Part shown: one piece after another, positions 26,147-35,504 of the stretch
How the letters are laid out: each line of letters starts with the position of its first letter
How positions within the stretch are numbered: position 1 is the stretch's first letter
DNA from: Paraburkholderia fungorum
Lineage (GTDB): Bacteria > Pseudomonadota > Gammaproteobacteria > Burkholderiales > Burkholderiaceae
Reading direction: 5' to 3'
Length of the DNA: 64,000 nt
Assembly: GCF_902833645.1 (NCBI RefSeq)
Contig: NZ_CADFGE010000001.1
Coordinates: 744,001-808,000 of the forward strand
Position numbers and translations under genes: made by a program
The notes under the pieces: generated by a model
Databases searched by the model: none
Told to the model about the DNA's origin: nothing
What the model saw: the letters and a program-made list of their open reading frames with translations, nothing else

Positions 26147-28501
26147 TCAGTAGTCCGCCCGCTCGCGGTCGATCCGCATCCCGCCGTCGTGACGGTGATG
26201 CCCCTCATCGCTCGGCCGTTCGCGCGCGATCCGCATCACGTCCGGATTTGTCCGCACGCGGCGCATGACATTGGCGAGATGGACACGATCGCTCACCTGG
26301 ATCACGAAACGCAGCACCGTGGATTCCTGCGACAGATCTTCGTCCATCGCGATGTGGACGATGTTCGCATCCGCCGACGTGATGTCGGCCGCCACACGGG
26401 CGAATACGCCCTTGGTGTTCTTGACCAGCACCTTCACCGCGACGTCGAACAGACGCCCCGGCTGCGGCGCCCATGCAACATCGATCCAGCGGCCCGGGTC
26501 GCGCTTGTGGATGCGCTGCGCGACGCGGCAATCGGTGGTGTGGATCGCCATGCCGAGGCCAATGCCGATATAGCCCATGATGTCGTCGCCCGGGATCGGA
26601 CGGCAGCATGCGGACAACTGTACTGACATGCCTTCGGTGCCCGTGATAACGACCGGCGGCGCATGCGGCGCTGTGCCGTCGCGCGAACCGTCGTCGTCCG
26701 CGTCGCGGCCGCTCATCAGCACTTCGATACGCTTGGCCATGACCGCGGCGACACGCCGGCCGAGACCGATATCCGCGAAGATTTCCTGACGGTTCTTGTT
26801 GCCCGTCCACTGCACGAGCTTTTCCCACGCTTCCGGCGTCACGTCCGACAGCGCCAGCCCGTAGCCCTTCAGCGCCTGGTCGACAAGACGTTCGCCGAGC
26901 TGGACGGACTCGTTCAGGCGCATCGTCTTCAGATAATGGCGGATTGCCGAACGCGCCTTGCCGGTGCGCACGAAACCGAGCCACGCCGGATTCGGCTTCG
27001 AGTACGGCGCCGTGATCACTTCAACAATGTCACCGCTCTTCAACTCGGTGCGCAGCGGCAGCAGTTCGTTATTGATCTTCACGGCGACGCACTGGTTACC
27101 CAGGTCGCTGTGGATCGAATATGCAAAATCGAGCGCCGTGGCGCCGCGCGGCAGCGCCATGATCTTCGACTTGGGCGTAAACACGTAGACCGCGTCCGGG
27201 AACAGGTCGATCTTGACGTGCTCGAGGAATTCGCTGGAATCGCCCGCTTCGCTCTGGATGTCGAGCAGCGACTTGAGCCACTGGTGCGCGCGCTTCTGCA
27301 CGTCGTTCAGATCCGCGCCGCCGTTCTTGTACAACCAGTGTGCCGCGACGCCCGCTTCGGCAATCTCGTGCATCTTGCGCGTGCGCACCTGGAACTCGAT
27401 CGGTGCACCGAACGGGCCGACCAGCGTGGTGTGCAGCGATTGATACCCGTTCACCTTCGGGATCGCGATGTAATCCTTGAACTTGCCCGGCACTGGCTTG
27501 TAGAGCGCATGCAACGCGCCGATGCACGTGTAGCACTCGAGCGCGCTTTCAACCACCACGCGGAAGCCGTACACGTCGAGCACCTGCGAGAACGACAACT
27601 GCTTGTCGCGCATCTTCTTGTAGATACTGAAGATGGTTTTCTCGCGGCCGGTCACTTCGGCGTCGAGCTTCGCGTCGGCAATCGCGCGCTGCACCGACTC
27701 CAGAATCTTGCCCACCACTTCGCGCCGGTTGCCGCGTGCGGCCTTGACGGCCTTTTCGAGCGTGGCGTAGCGATGCGGGTTGAAGTTCGCGAAGCTCAGG
27801 TCCTGCAGCTCGCGATAGGTATTGTTCAGGCCAAGCCGGTGGGCGATCGGCGCATAAATGTCTAGCGTCTCGCGCGCCACGCGGCGGCGTTTCTCGTGCG
27901 GCACCGCACCGAGCGTGCGCATGTTGTGCAGCCGGTCGGCGAGCTTCACCAGAATCACGCGGACGTCGCGTGCCATCGCGAGCAGCATCTTGCGGAAGTT
28001 TTCCGCCTGCGCCTCTTCGCGATTGCGAAACTCCATCTTGTCCAGCTTCGACAACCCGTCGACCAGTTCCGCGACCTTCGCGCCGAATCGCTCGGCGAGT
28101 TCGGCCTTGGTCACGCCCTGGTCTTCCATCACGTCGTGCAGCAGCGCCGCCATGATCGACTGGGCGTCGAGATTCCAGCCGGCGCAGATTTCCGCGACGG
28201 CGACAGGATGGGTAATGTAGGGTTCGCCGCTCTGCCGATACTGGCCGAGGTGGGCTTCGTCGCTGAAATGGAACGCCGCCTTGACGTCCTTGATCTCTTC
28301 CGGCTGCAAATAGCCGGACAGAGCGGAGGTCAGTTTGGCGATCGAAACGACGTCATGCCGGCGCGGTTGCTCCGGCGTGGCGGTCGGCCCGAACAGATGG
28401 CGAAACGACTGTTCGAGGACCGCGTCGATGTACTTCCGTGCGGACGAGGGCGAGTCAGCGTCGTGTTCCACTTCCGTGGCGGTGGGCGGGGTCGTACTCA
28501 T
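26147..28501 (-). CDS. spoT: Bifunctional (p)ppGpp synthetase/hydrolase
   Basis: 784 aa. The domain order is HD hydrolase (HPVAVAEICAGW, LLHDVMED, KLADRLHNMRTL), synthetase (YGFRVVVE, KDYIAIPKVNGYQSLHTTLVG), TGS (DAVYVFTPKSKIMALPRGATALDFAYSIHSDLG), zinc-finger-like region (ACCRPIPGDDIMGYI) and C-terminal ACT (VFARVAADITSADANIVHI). Intact HD residues point to SpoT rather than RelA. It sets the alarmone level under stress. Start at 28501; upstream reading to 28552 has no ribosome site. It lies downstream of rpoZ and gmk as in E. coli. Confidence 0.96.
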   Translation of the reverse strand: MSTTPPTATEVEHDADSPSSARKYIDAVLEQSFRHLFGPTATPEQPRRHDVVSIAKLTSALSGYLQPEEIKDVKAAFHFSDEAHLGQYRQSGEPYITHPVAVAEICAGWNLDAQSIMAALLHDVMEDQGVTKAELAERFGAKVAELVDGLSKLDKMEFRNREEAQAENFRKMLLAMARDVRVILVKLADRLHNMRTLGAVPHEKRRRVARETLDIYAPIAHRLGLNNTYRELQDLSFANFNPHRYATLEKAVKAARGNRREVVGKILESVQRAIADAKLDAEVTGREKTIFSIYKKMRDKQLSFSQVLDVYGFRVVVESALECYTCIGALHALYKPVPGKFKDYIAIPKVNGYQSLHTTLVGPFGAPIEFQVRTRKMHEIAEAGVAAHWLYKNGGADLNDVQKRAHQWLKSLLDIQSEAGDSSEFLEHVKIDLFPDAVYVFTPKSKIMALPRGATALDFAYSIHSDLGNQCVAVKINNELLPLRTELKSGDIVEVITAPYSKPNPAWLGFVRTGKARSAIRHYLKTMRLNESVQLGERLVDQALKGYGLALSDVTPEAWEKLVQWTGNKNRQEIFADIGLGRRVAAVMAKRIEVLMSGRDADDDGSRDGTAPHAPPVVITGTEGMSVQLSACCRPIPGDDIMGYIGIGLGMAIHTTDCRVAQRIHKRDPGRWIDVAWAPQPGRLFDVAVKVLVKNTKGVFARVAADITSADANIVHIAMDEDLSQESTVLRFVIQVSDRVHLANVMRRVRTNPDVMRIARERPSDEGHHRHDGGMRIDRERADY

Positions 28502-28609
28502 GTTCGCCTCCGTAGCGGTTAGGGTTGGACGCCGGTCTGCACGGTGATGCAATTACGTGTAGCAAATAGACCTGGCAAATACAGGCAATCGAAAACCGAA
28601 CAGTGCGCC

Positions 28610-28813
28610 TTAAACCGGCACCTTCTTCAGCATTTCGACGCCAACCTGGCCGGCTGCGATTTCGCGCAGTGCGACGACGGTGGGCTTGTCGCGGCTTTCG
28701 ATCTTCGGCGTGTGACCTTGAGCGAGCTGACGCGCGCGATAGGTCGCGGCAAGCGCGAGTTCGAAACGGTTCGGGATCTGTTTGAGACAGTCTTCGACGG
28801 TAATGCGGGCCAT
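28610..28813 (-). CDS. rpoZ: RNA polymerase omega subunit
   Basis: 67 aa: [30 protein letters not shown], then [18 protein letters not shown], the canonical omega sequence. Assists RNA polymerase assembly and, with the beta' subunit, forms a ppGpp site. It is the middle gene of gmk-rpoZ-spoT, with AAGGAACC ahead of its ATG. Confidence 0.97.
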
Positions 28814-28873
28814 GTTGGGTTCCTTCTCAGTATGTCGCTTATTCTACCTTATGTGCTCGAACCATCGCCGCGT

Positions 28874-29554
28874 TCACGCGTGCGGCAGGTGGATGCCGAG
28901 CTGCACGAAAAGCTGCGTGTGGCGCGCGTATTGCGAGGCGAAGCGCGAACGCGTCGCGGCCACGAGGCAGCGCAGTTCACCGAGCGCGCGATCGAAGCTG
29001 TCGTTGATCACGACGTACTCCGCTTCGGCCGCGTGCGCCATCTCGCTGCCGGCCGCGAGCAAACGGCGCGTGATCACGTTCGGCTCGTCCTGGCCACGCT
29101 TTTTCAAACGCTCTTCGAGCGCCTCGAGCGACGGCGGCAGGATGAAAATTTCCACTGCGTTGTGAAACTGCTTCTTGACCTGTTGCGCGCCTTGCCAGTC
29201 GATTTCGAGCAGCACGTCATGGCCGCTTTTCATCTGCTCTTCGATCCACACGCGCGACGTCGCATAGTAGTTGCCGTGCACTTCCGCGCTTTCCAGAAAC
29301 TCGCCGGCCGCGTGACGGGTCAGGAAATCGTCGACCGTCGTGAAGTGATAGTGCTCACCATCCTGCTCCTTCGGACGCGGAGGGCGTGTGGTATAAGAAA
29401 TCGACAGACGGATCGCGTCGTCGCCGGCGAGCAGCGCGTTCACGAGCGTCGACTTGCCCGCGCCCGAAGGCGCGACCACCATGAACAGGTTGCCGGGATA
29501 AGCACCGGCGTAAGGGTTGCGCGGTGCGCTGGTTTCGCGTGTGTGGTCGGTCAT
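28874..29554 (-). CDS. gmk: Guanylate kinase
   Basis: 226 aa. P-loop [11 protein letters not shown] near residue 30, GMP-binding [21 protein letters not shown] and the [12 protein letters not shown] segment. Phosphorylates GMP to GDP with ATP. The N-terminal ~20 residues are an extension relative to the E. coli enzyme. It is 18 bases downstream of the yicC gene and precedes rpoZ, forming one operon. Confidence 0.96.
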   Translation of the reverse strand: MTDHTRETSAPRNPYAGAYPGNLFMVVAPSGAGKSTLVNALLAGDDAIRLSISYTTRPPRPKEQDGEHYHFTTVDDFLTRHAAGEFLESAEVHGNYYATSRVWIEEQMKSGHDVLLEIDWQGAQQVKKQFHNAVEIFILPPSLEALEERLKKRGQDEPNVITRRLLAAGSEMAHAAEAEYVVINDSFDRALGELRCLVAATRSRFASQYARHTQLFVQLGIHLPHA

Positions 29555-29572
29555 GTTCTCGGGGCTCCTGCC

Positions 29573-30496
29573 TTACTCCAGATTCTGTACTTGCTCGCGC
29601 ATCTGTTCGATGAGCAGCTTCAGGGTCATCGACGAATCGGCCAGTTCCTTCGCGGCCGCCTTCGAGCCGAGCGTGTTCGCTTCGCGATTCAGCTCCTGCA
29701 TCATGAAGTCGAGGCGCTTGCCGACCTTGCCGCCCTTCTCGATCACGTGACGCGTTTCGTTCAGGTGAGCCGTGAGACGCGACAATTCTTCGGCAATGTC
29801 GATGCGAATGCCATACATCGTCACTTCCTGGCGAATCCGCTCGTTGATTTCCTCACGCGAGACGATCGTTGCCGCCGTATCGGGCGCGGCAATACCAAGC
29901 GCTTCCTGCAGACGTTCGACGATCTTCTGCTGATGCTTGGCGATCAGTTCCGGCACCAACGGTGTGATCTTCGTGACGATCGCTTCCATCTCGGTGACGT
30001 TGGCGAGCAGCATGGTCGCCAGTTGCGCGCCTTCACGGGCACGCACGTCGATCAGATCGGTAATCGCCTGCTTGCCGCAAGCAAGCACCGCGTCGCGCAA
30101 CACTTCCGGCGCCACGCCGGTTTCGGCCAGCACGCCAGGCCAGCGCAGAATTTCGCCGGTGCGCAGGCGCCCTGCTTCCGGAAACGTCGACAGCACGGTG
30201 CGCTCGAGCAGCGCGAGTTGCGTCAGCGCATCGCGATTGACCGAGCCCGCGTTGGCCGACTGTTCGCTGCGCTGCAGGTTGATACGAATATCAACCTTGC
30301 CGCGCGAAAGTTTGTTCATCAGCATTTCGCGCAGCGTCGGTTCGCAGACGCGCACGTCTTCCGGCATCCGGAAGTTCAGATCGAGAAAGCGCGAGTTCAC
30401 CGTGCGCAATTCGACCGATACGCTCACACCGCCGGTGCCCGAGGCCGCGACGAGTTCGCGCGTGGCGCTCGCATAGCCAGTCATGCTGTAGATCAT
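29573..30496 (-). CDS. yicC: YicC-family endoribonuclease
   Basis: 307 aa beginning MIYSMTGYASATREL, the family N-terminus, which fixes the start at 30496 rather than 30520. Conserved blocks are ELRTVNSRFLDLNFRMPED and the C-terminal KRLDFMMQELNREANTLGSKA with LKLLIEQMREQVQN. YicC proteins cleave RNA; their physiological targets are still being defined. First gene of the yicC-gmk-rpoZ-spoT operon, divergent from rph. Confidence 0.93.
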   Translation of the reverse strand: MIYSMTGYASATRELVAASGTGGVSVSVELRTVNSRFLDLNFRMPEDVRVCEPTLREMLMNKLSRGKVDIRINLQRSEQSANAGSVNRDALTQLALLERTVLSTFPEAGRLRTGEILRWPGVLAETGVAPEVLRDAVLACGKQAITDLIDVRAREGAQLATMLLANVTEMEAIVTKITPLVPELIAKHQQKIVERLQEALGIAAPDTAATIVSREEINERIRQEVTMYGIRIDIAEELSRLTAHLNETRHVIEKGGKVGKRLDFMMQELNREANTLGSKAAAKELADSSMTLKLLIEQMREQVQNLE

Positions 30497-30765
30497 CGTA
30501 TTTCTCGCGATTGTGGCCATGCGTTTTGACGATGGCCGGAGAGTCGAATCGCCCGGCGTGTACGAGACGCGGGGCGGGGAATCCGCATTATCCCATTTTT
30601 ACCGGCAAGGCCCTTTATACGCGGGCCGCCGCCTGCGCCGTGCGACTGCGCTGAGAGCCCCGGCGCAGGCGGCTGCCCGCCCGGCCACCAGGCCGCCCCG
30701 CGCCCGGCGCGATCGGCGGTAAAATCGCGCTTTCCCTCCCGCTTTTCTTCCAGACCGATCCCAAC

Positions 30766-31506
30766 ATGACCAACGACACCCAACGCCCCAGCGGCCGCCA
30801 GGCCAACCAGCTGCGCGACGTGCGCATCACGCGCCACTACACGAAGCATGCGGAGGGCTCGGTGCTGGTCGAATTCGGCGACACCAAGGTCATCTGCACG
30901 GCGAGCATCGCCGAGAGCGTGCCGTCGTTCCTGCGCGACCGCGGCCAGGGCTGGCTGACCGCCGAATACGGCATGCTGCCGCGCGCCACGCATACCCGCA
31001 GCGACCGCGAAGCCGCGCGCGGCAAGCAAACTGGCCGCACGCAGGAAATCCAGCGCCTGATCGGCCGCGCCTTGCGTTCGGTATTCGATCTCGAGAAACT
31101 TGGTGCGCGCACGCTGCATATCGATTGCGACGTGATCCAGGCCGACGGCGGCACGCGCACGGCCAGCATCACCGGCGCGTTCGTTGCCGCGCATGACGCG
31201 GTGGCAAAGTTGCTGGCCGCGGGCCGCATCGAAACTTCGCCGATCACCGATTACATCGCGGCGATTTCGGTCGGCGTGTATGACGGCCTGCCGGTGCTGG
31301 ACCTCGACTACGACGAAGACTCGCAATGCGACACCGACATGAACGTGGTGATGACGGGCGCGGGCGGCTTCGTCGAAATTCAGGGCACCGCCGAAGGCGC
31401 GCCGTTCTCGCGCGACGAAATGAATGCGCTGCTCGATCTGGCAAGCGACGGCATCAACACGCTGATCGCGAAGCAGAAAGAAGCATTGGAGCAGAAGAGT
31501 GAGTGA
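30766..31506 (+). CDS. rph: Ribonuclease PH
   Basis: 246 aa, normal length. [41 protein letters not shown] and the [31 protein letters not shown] catalytic region are intact, as is [13 protein letters not shown]. Trims the 3' ends of tRNA precursors by phosphorolysis. It overlaps rdgB by eight bases. Unlike the truncated rph of E. coli K-12, this gene is full length. Confidence 0.97.
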   Translation: MTNDTQRPSGRQANQLRDVRITRHYTKHAEGSVLVEFGDTKVICTASIAESVPSFLRDRGQGWLTAEYGMLPRATHTRSDREAARGKQTGRTQEIQRLIGRALRSVFDLEKLGARTLHIDCDVIQADGGTRTASITGAFVAAHDAVAKLLAAGRIETSPITDYIAAISVGVYDGLPVLDLDYDEDSQCDTDMNVVMTGAGGFVEIQGTAEGAPFSRDEMNALLDLASDGINTLIAKQKEALEQKSE

Positions 31507-32146
31507 AGGTCGTCAAGACAACGGCGGGGTTGCGTCTGACTCGCCGTTGAAGAAAGTCGTGCTGGCGTCGAACAACGCGGGCAAGCTGCGCGAGTTCGCG
31601 GCGCTGCTTGGTGCGGCGGGCATCGAGCTGATTCCGCAGGGCGAGCTGAACGTGCCGGAGGCTGAAGAGCCGTATCCGACTTTCGTCGAAAACGCGCTGA
31701 CCAAGGCGCGTCACGCGGCAAAGCTGACCGGCCTGCCCGCGTTAGCCGACGATTCCGGCTTGTGCGTACGCGCACTGCGTGGCGCCCCCGGTGTTTACTC
31801 TGCACGTTATGCGCAGCGCGCCGGCGGCGAAAAGAGCGACGCGGCGAACAACGCACGGCTCGTTTCAGCGCTGGCCGGCGAAACCGATCGTCGCGCGTAT
31901 TACTACTGCGTGCTGGCACTCGTGCGTCATGCGGACGATCCCGAGCCGCTGATCGCCGAAGGCCGCTGGCACGGCGAAATGCTGGATGCGCCACGCGGTG
32001 GGCATGGCTTCGGCTATGACCCGTACTTTTTCCTGCCGTCGCTGAAAGCAACCGCCGCGGAACTCGAACCGGCCGTGAAGAACGCCAGCAGCCATCGCGC
32101 GATTGCGTTGCGCCATCTGCTCGCTCGGCTGACGGAGGAAGCGTGA
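31499..32146 (+). CDS. rdgB: Non-canonical purine NTP pyrophosphatase
   Basis: 215 aa from a GTG at 31499. [14 protein letters not shown], the metal-binding [31 protein letters not shown], and [12 protein letters not shown] with the closing [11 protein letters not shown] are the ITPase/Ham1 motifs. Removes dITP/XTP to protect DNA and RNA. The first ~15 residues are an extension compared with E. coli RdgB. Translationally coupled to rph and to hemW (GTGA overlap). Confidence 0.95.
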   Translation: MSEGRQDNGGVASDSPLKKVVLASNNAGKLREFAALLGAAGIELIPQGELNVPEAEEPYPTFVENALTKARHAAKLTGLPALADDSGLCVRALRGAPGVYSARYAQRAGGEKSDAANNARLVSALAGETDRRAYYYCVLALVRHADDPEPLIAEGRWHGEMLDAPRGGHGFGYDPYFFLPSLKATAAELEPAVKNASSHRAIALRHLLARLTEEA

Positions 32147-33372
32147 TTCCGATCAAACCGGCGCCTGCCGACATCGGCAACGGCGTCATCAAGGCTTTCA
32201 CGTCGCCGGGCAGTATTCGCCTGACGTCGTTGCCGCCTCTGGCGCTGTATGTGCACTTTCCGTGGTGCGTGCGTAAATGCCCTTACTGCGATTTCAACTC
32301 GCACGAGTGGAAAGGCGACACGTTTCCCGAAGCCGAGTATCTCGATGCGCTGCGCGCCGATCTGGAGCTCGCGCTGCCGCTCGTGTGGGGGCGTCAGGTC
32401 CACACGGTATTCATTGGCGGCGGCACGCCCAGCCTGCTGTCGGCTGCCGGGCTCGACCGCATGCTGTCCGACATCCGCGCGCTGCTACCGCTCGACGCCG
32501 ATGCGGAAATCACGCTCGAAGCCAACCCGGGTACGTTCGAAGCCGACAAGTTCGCGCAGTTTCGCGCGAGCGGGGTGAATCGCCTGTCGGTGGGCATCCA
32601 GAGTTTCAATGAAGCGCATCTGAAAGCGCTTGGCCGGATTCACGATTCGACGCAGGCACGCCATGCGGTGGAAGTGGCCGCGACCACCTTTGACAACTTC
32701 AACCTCGATCTGATGTTTGCCCTGCCGGGGCAAACGCTCGCACAATGTCAGGCAGACGTGGAAACAGCGTTGTCGTTCGCGCCGCCGCATTTGTCGCTGT
32801 ATCACCTCACGCTCGAACCGAACACGCTGTTTGCCAAATTCCCGCCGGCGCTCCCCGACGACGATGCTTCCGCCGACATGCAGGACTGGATTCACGAACG
32901 CACAACGGCCGCCGGCTATGAACGCTATGAGGTATCCGCGTATGCGCAGCCGCATCGGCAGAGCAAGCACAATCTGAACTACTGGCGCTTCGGCGATTAT
33001 CTCGGCATCGGCGCGGGCGCGCATACCAAGCTGTCGTTTCCGAACCGCGTGCTGCGTCAGATGCGCTACAAGCATCCCACCACGTTCATCGAGCAGGCCA
33101 AAGCCGGCACCGCTGTGCAGGAAGAGCACGAGGTCGGGCCGCGCGATCTGCCATTCGAGTTCATGCTGAACGCGCTGCGGTTGGTGGAAGGGTTTCCGGT
33201 ACATCGATTTATCGAGCGTACGGGAATGTCGATGACCTCGATCGAGCCGGCTTTGCAGGAGGCGGAACGGCGCAAGCTGATCACGCGCGACCACGAAAAG
33301 ATCGCCCCGACGCCGCTTGGCCAAGCCTTCCTGAACGATCTGCAAGCGCTGTTTCTGAAGGATCCGCAGTAA
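32143..33372 (+). CDS. hemW: HemW-type radical SAM protein
   Basis: 409 aa, GTG start overlapping the rdgB stop. Radical SAM cluster motif CVRKCPYC (CxxxCxxC) follows LALYVHFPW; IGGGTPSLLSAAGL, EANPGTFEADKF and NRLSVGIQSF are the usual SAM-binding blocks. HemW is a haem chaperone related to, but not acting as, oxygen-independent coproporphyrinogen oxidase; the single-Cys differences that separate HemN and HemW favour HemW, as does its position after rdgB. Followed by a terminator. Confidence 0.93.
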   Translation: MIPIKPAPADIGNGVIKAFTSPGSIRLTSLPPLALYVHFPWCVRKCPYCDFNSHEWKGDTFPEAEYLDALRADLELALPLVWGRQVHTVFIGGGTPSLLSAAGLDRMLSDIRALLPLDADAEITLEANPGTFEADKFAQFRASGVNRLSVGIQSFNEAHLKALGRIHDSTQARHAVEVAATTFDNFNLDLMFALPGQTLAQCQADVETALSFAPPHLSLYHLTLEPNTLFAKFPPALPDDDASADMQDWIHERTTAAGYERYEVSAYAQPHRQSKHNLNYWRFGDYLGIGAGAHTKLSFPNRVLRQMRYKHPTTFIEQAKAGTAVQEEHEVGPRDLPFEFMLNALRLVEGFPVHRFIERTGMSMTSIEPALQEAERRKLITRDHEKIAPTPLGQAFLNDLQALFLKDPQ

Positions 33373-33387
33373 TTGCAGCGCCGCTGA

Positions 33388-33407
33388 GCCCCGCAACGGG
33401 GATTTTT
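33388..33407 (+). terminator. Rho-independent terminator of rph-rdgB-hemW
   Basis: CCCCG CAA CGGGG stem-loop followed by ATTTTT, 16 bases after the hemW stop. Confidence 0.75.
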
Positions 33408-33427
33408 CAGGTTACAATTTCGGGCTT

Positions 33428-33517
33428 GGAGGTGTGGCCGAGCGGTTTAAGGCACCGGTCTTGAAAACCGGCGAAGGAGTGATCCTTCCGTGAGTTCGAA
33501 TCTCACCGCCTCCGCCA
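33428..33517 (+). tRNA. tRNA-Ser (TGA)
   Basis: 90 nt class II tRNA with CCA. Acceptor GGAGGTG/CGCCTCC, anticodon loop CTTGAAA (anticodon TGA), long variable arm GCGAAGGAGTGATCCTTCC, T-arm GTTCGAATC. Confidence 0.96.
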
Positions 33518-33528
33518 GACACTCAACG

Positions 33529-33557
33529 AAAAACGGGCCGCTCGGCCCGTTTTTTAT
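33529..33557 (+). terminator. Rho-independent terminator after tRNA-Ser
   Basis: AAACGGGCCG CT CGGCCCGTTTTTT hairpin, 11 bases after the CCA. Confidence 0.87.
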
Positions 33558-33742
33558 TTCCGGCCACCGAATAACCTGTCAATTGGCGACGTGCCGGTAC
33601 GGTCTGTCATCGCGCAATACATCGAACGGGTAAGCAACTGTAAATGAAACCCGATCAGATCGAGGTTTCGTAATTTGCCGTCACACGGCCCCCCGAACGA
33701 ACCCTGCTGCCGGCTCCTCCAAGTCTTAAAGAGGGAGGAACC

Positions 33743-33916
33743 ATGGTCAAACTACTGTTTATGATCGGCTTTGCATTGGGCCTGACCGGATGTGTCGTCG
33801 CGCAGCCGTACGGCTACGCACCGGCATACGGATACGCCCCCGGCTACTACGCCGCCCCGAGCGTCAGCGTGGGGGTTGGCGTCGGCGGTTATTACGGCGG
33901 TCGCGGGAGATGGTAA
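33743..33916 (+). CDS. Small Gly/Tyr-rich lipoprotein
   Basis: 57 aa. MVKLLFMIGFALGLTGCVVAQ is a lipoprotein signal with lipobox LTGC (Cys 17). The mature part is PYGYAPAYGYAPGYY, then VSVGVGVGGYYGGRGRW, low-complexity and aromatic. GAGGGAGGAACC directly precedes the ATG. Function unknown; similar small envelope lipoproteins are common. It lies 138 bases ahead of a repeat-type surface protein, which could suggest joint use, though no operon signal shows this. Confidence 0.75.
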   Translation: MVKLLFMIGFALGLTGCVVAQPYGYAPAYGYAPGYYAAPSVSVGVGVGGYYGGRGRW

Positions 33917-34054
33917 GCCGCAGCCAGGCCGGCGCCAGTCGATCTCCATTTGCTGGCGCTGTCCGCTATTAAGGGGAACCCCTCCCTCAACATCTTGCTC
34001 CCCCGGTCGATATCAAGACTATCTGTGCACTCAGCACAAGTCAGGGAGTTGCTC

Positions 34055-34525
34055 ATGAAAATCCGGGCTTTGGCCGTTGCGTCGATTTGGGTTGCCGCGA
34101 GCACGGTCGTTCCGTCCGCATTTGCAGATACATTTGCGGGCACGTCAACAGCGCTGTCCGACGACGAGAGCGCCGCGGTGTTCGGCTCCGCCGGGTTGTC
34201 CAGTCTGCAGAATGTACGCGGCAGTGCATCGACTGGAGCGTGCGCAGCAACGGTTGGCGCGAATGCGCTGAAAGGGGCGAGCGGCAATATCGGCGTGAAT
34301 CTGGCGTCCGGAACGCTGAATGCGCAGACCAATCAGATCGCCCTCGTCGGCACACCTCAAACCGCGATCGCCTCGCAACAGAATCTGCAGACCACCGCGC
34401 ATTTGACGGGCAATGCCACCGCGGGGCTCGGCGCCGGTTCACTGGCGGCCGTGAGCGGCAACGTTGGCGTGAATATCGCGGCCGGCGCGGGCAATGCCCA
34501 ATTCAATGGGCTCGTGATTCACTAA
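34055..34525 (+). CDS. Secreted repeat protein resembling Fap/amyloid-associated surface proteins
   Basis: 156 aa with a signal peptide (MKIRALAVASIWVAASTVVPSAFA). The mature part contains two copies of a short repeat, GNIGVNLASGTLNAQTNQ and GNVGVNIAAGAGNAQFN, about 60 residues apart. This GNxGVNxAxGxxNxQ pattern recalls the repeats in Fap-type amyloid and 'adhesin/haem utilisation' annotated proteins of Pseudomonas and Burkholderiales. AGGGAG lies ahead of the ATG. Partner fap genes are not seen in the window. Likely extracellular or outer-membrane associated. Confidence 0.6.
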   Translation: MKIRALAVASIWVAASTVVPSAFADTFAGTSTALSDDESAAVFGSAGLSSLQNVRGSASTGACAATVGANALKGASGNIGVNLASGTLNAQTNQIALVGTPQTAIASQQNLQTTAHLTGNATAGLGAGSLAAVSGNVGVNIAAGAGNAQFNGLVIH

Positions 34526-34555
34526 ACCGATGCGCAAAAACACCTTAGCCAAGAG

Positions 34556-34960
34556 TTAAACCAACGCGGTCGCTTCGATCTCGATCTTCAAGCCGTAATG
34601 CAGATGAGGGACCGGCACGACGGCACGCGCCGGACGCGCGTCGCCGGCCCAACGCGCGTAGATCTGATTGAAGCTCGCCCAGTTTTCGACATCAACGATA
34701 TAGACGCGCACCTGCACCAGTTGCGCAATGCTGCTGCCGGCGCCTTCGAGCGCAGCCTGAAGATTGGCCAGCACCTGCTCGGCCTGAATCTCGAACGAGG
34801 CATCCGCGAGTTTTTCGCCCTGCGGGTTGATCGGCAACTGCCCCGAGACGAAAACAAAACCATTAGCGATCGCGACATGGCTGTAGTGTCCACCTGGCTT
34901 CGCCAAAGCAGCGGGATTATCGAGGTGCGGCAGGTGCGGGTCGTGCTGACTAACAGCCAT
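34556..34960 (-). CDS. RidA-family protein (first paralogue)
   Basis: 134 aa, start at 34960 with CGGAG upstream. YSHVAIANGFVFVSGQLPIN and the closing VPHLHYGLKIEIEATAL match RidA/YjgF proteins, which hydrolyse reactive enamines/imines from PLP enzymes. The Arg usually needed for deaminase activity is in the ARPARAVVPVP region. A second RidA-like gene lies at 39086-39475. Convergent with the surface-protein gene. Confidence 0.88.
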   Translation of the reverse strand: MAVSQHDPHLPHLDNPAALAKPGGHYSHVAIANGFVFVSGQLPINPQGEKLADASFEIQAEQVLANLQAALEGAGSSIAQLVQVRVYIVDVENWASFNQIYARWAGDARPARAVVPVPHLHYGLKIEIEATALV

Positions 34961-35057
34961 GAAAACTCCGAAGGGGATCGCGCCTAAGCGGCGCATGGCT
35001 ACGCGCGGTGCACTGCAAGCACTTGCCGCGCATGTCACACGCTTACACGCTTACACG

Positions 35058-35285
35058 CTAAGCAGGCACATCCAGCTTCTCACGCGCATCGGCGCAGCGG
35101 CGATTCAGGTCGCGATGCATCAGCTGACTGTCGAGCAGCGCTGATACATCAGACAAACCGTAATCAAAGCGCAAGACGTATTCGATGTCTGTGTAATCGT
35201 GATAGGCGCCGCTGTCCGCCAGCTTCTGCGCTTCAGCAAAGGCAGCATGCTGCCGCTCGCCGTTCACCAAATCTCTGATCGCCAT
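35058..35285 (-). CDS. Small hypothetical protein (75 aa)
   Basis: Starts MAIRDLVNGERQHAAFAEAQKLADSG with CGGAG upstream of the ATG at 35285. Predominantly helical with a charged C-terminus (HRDLNRRCADAREKLD) and a DYTDIEYVLRFDYG segment. No family recognised with certainty. Stands alone between RidA and the MFS pump. Confidence 0.6.
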   Translation of the reverse strand: MAIRDLVNGERQHAAFAEAQKLADSGAYHDYTDIEYVLRFDYGLSDVSALLDSQLMHRDLNRRCADAREKLDVPA

Positions 35286-35504
35286 GATTGCCGCTCCGAG
35301 GAACAGTGACTCCATCATAGCAATGCAAATCAAAACGCACGGTAGCGCGCGCGCAACACCTGGTGTTTTCCGTAGACACGCTGATCAAGGCTGGGCGCAG
35401 ACACAGTTTCGCCGCGCGTTTCGGCTAAGGAACAATGATCCGCGTTGAGCAACGGACCCGCACCTCATGCGGCCTCGCACAGACTCACACGAACACGGGC
35501 CGCT

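Noticed and set aside
28544..30529. A 661-codon plus-strand frame across rpoZ, gmk and yicC
   Set aside because: It is the antisense shadow of three conserved genes and has no recognisable domain.
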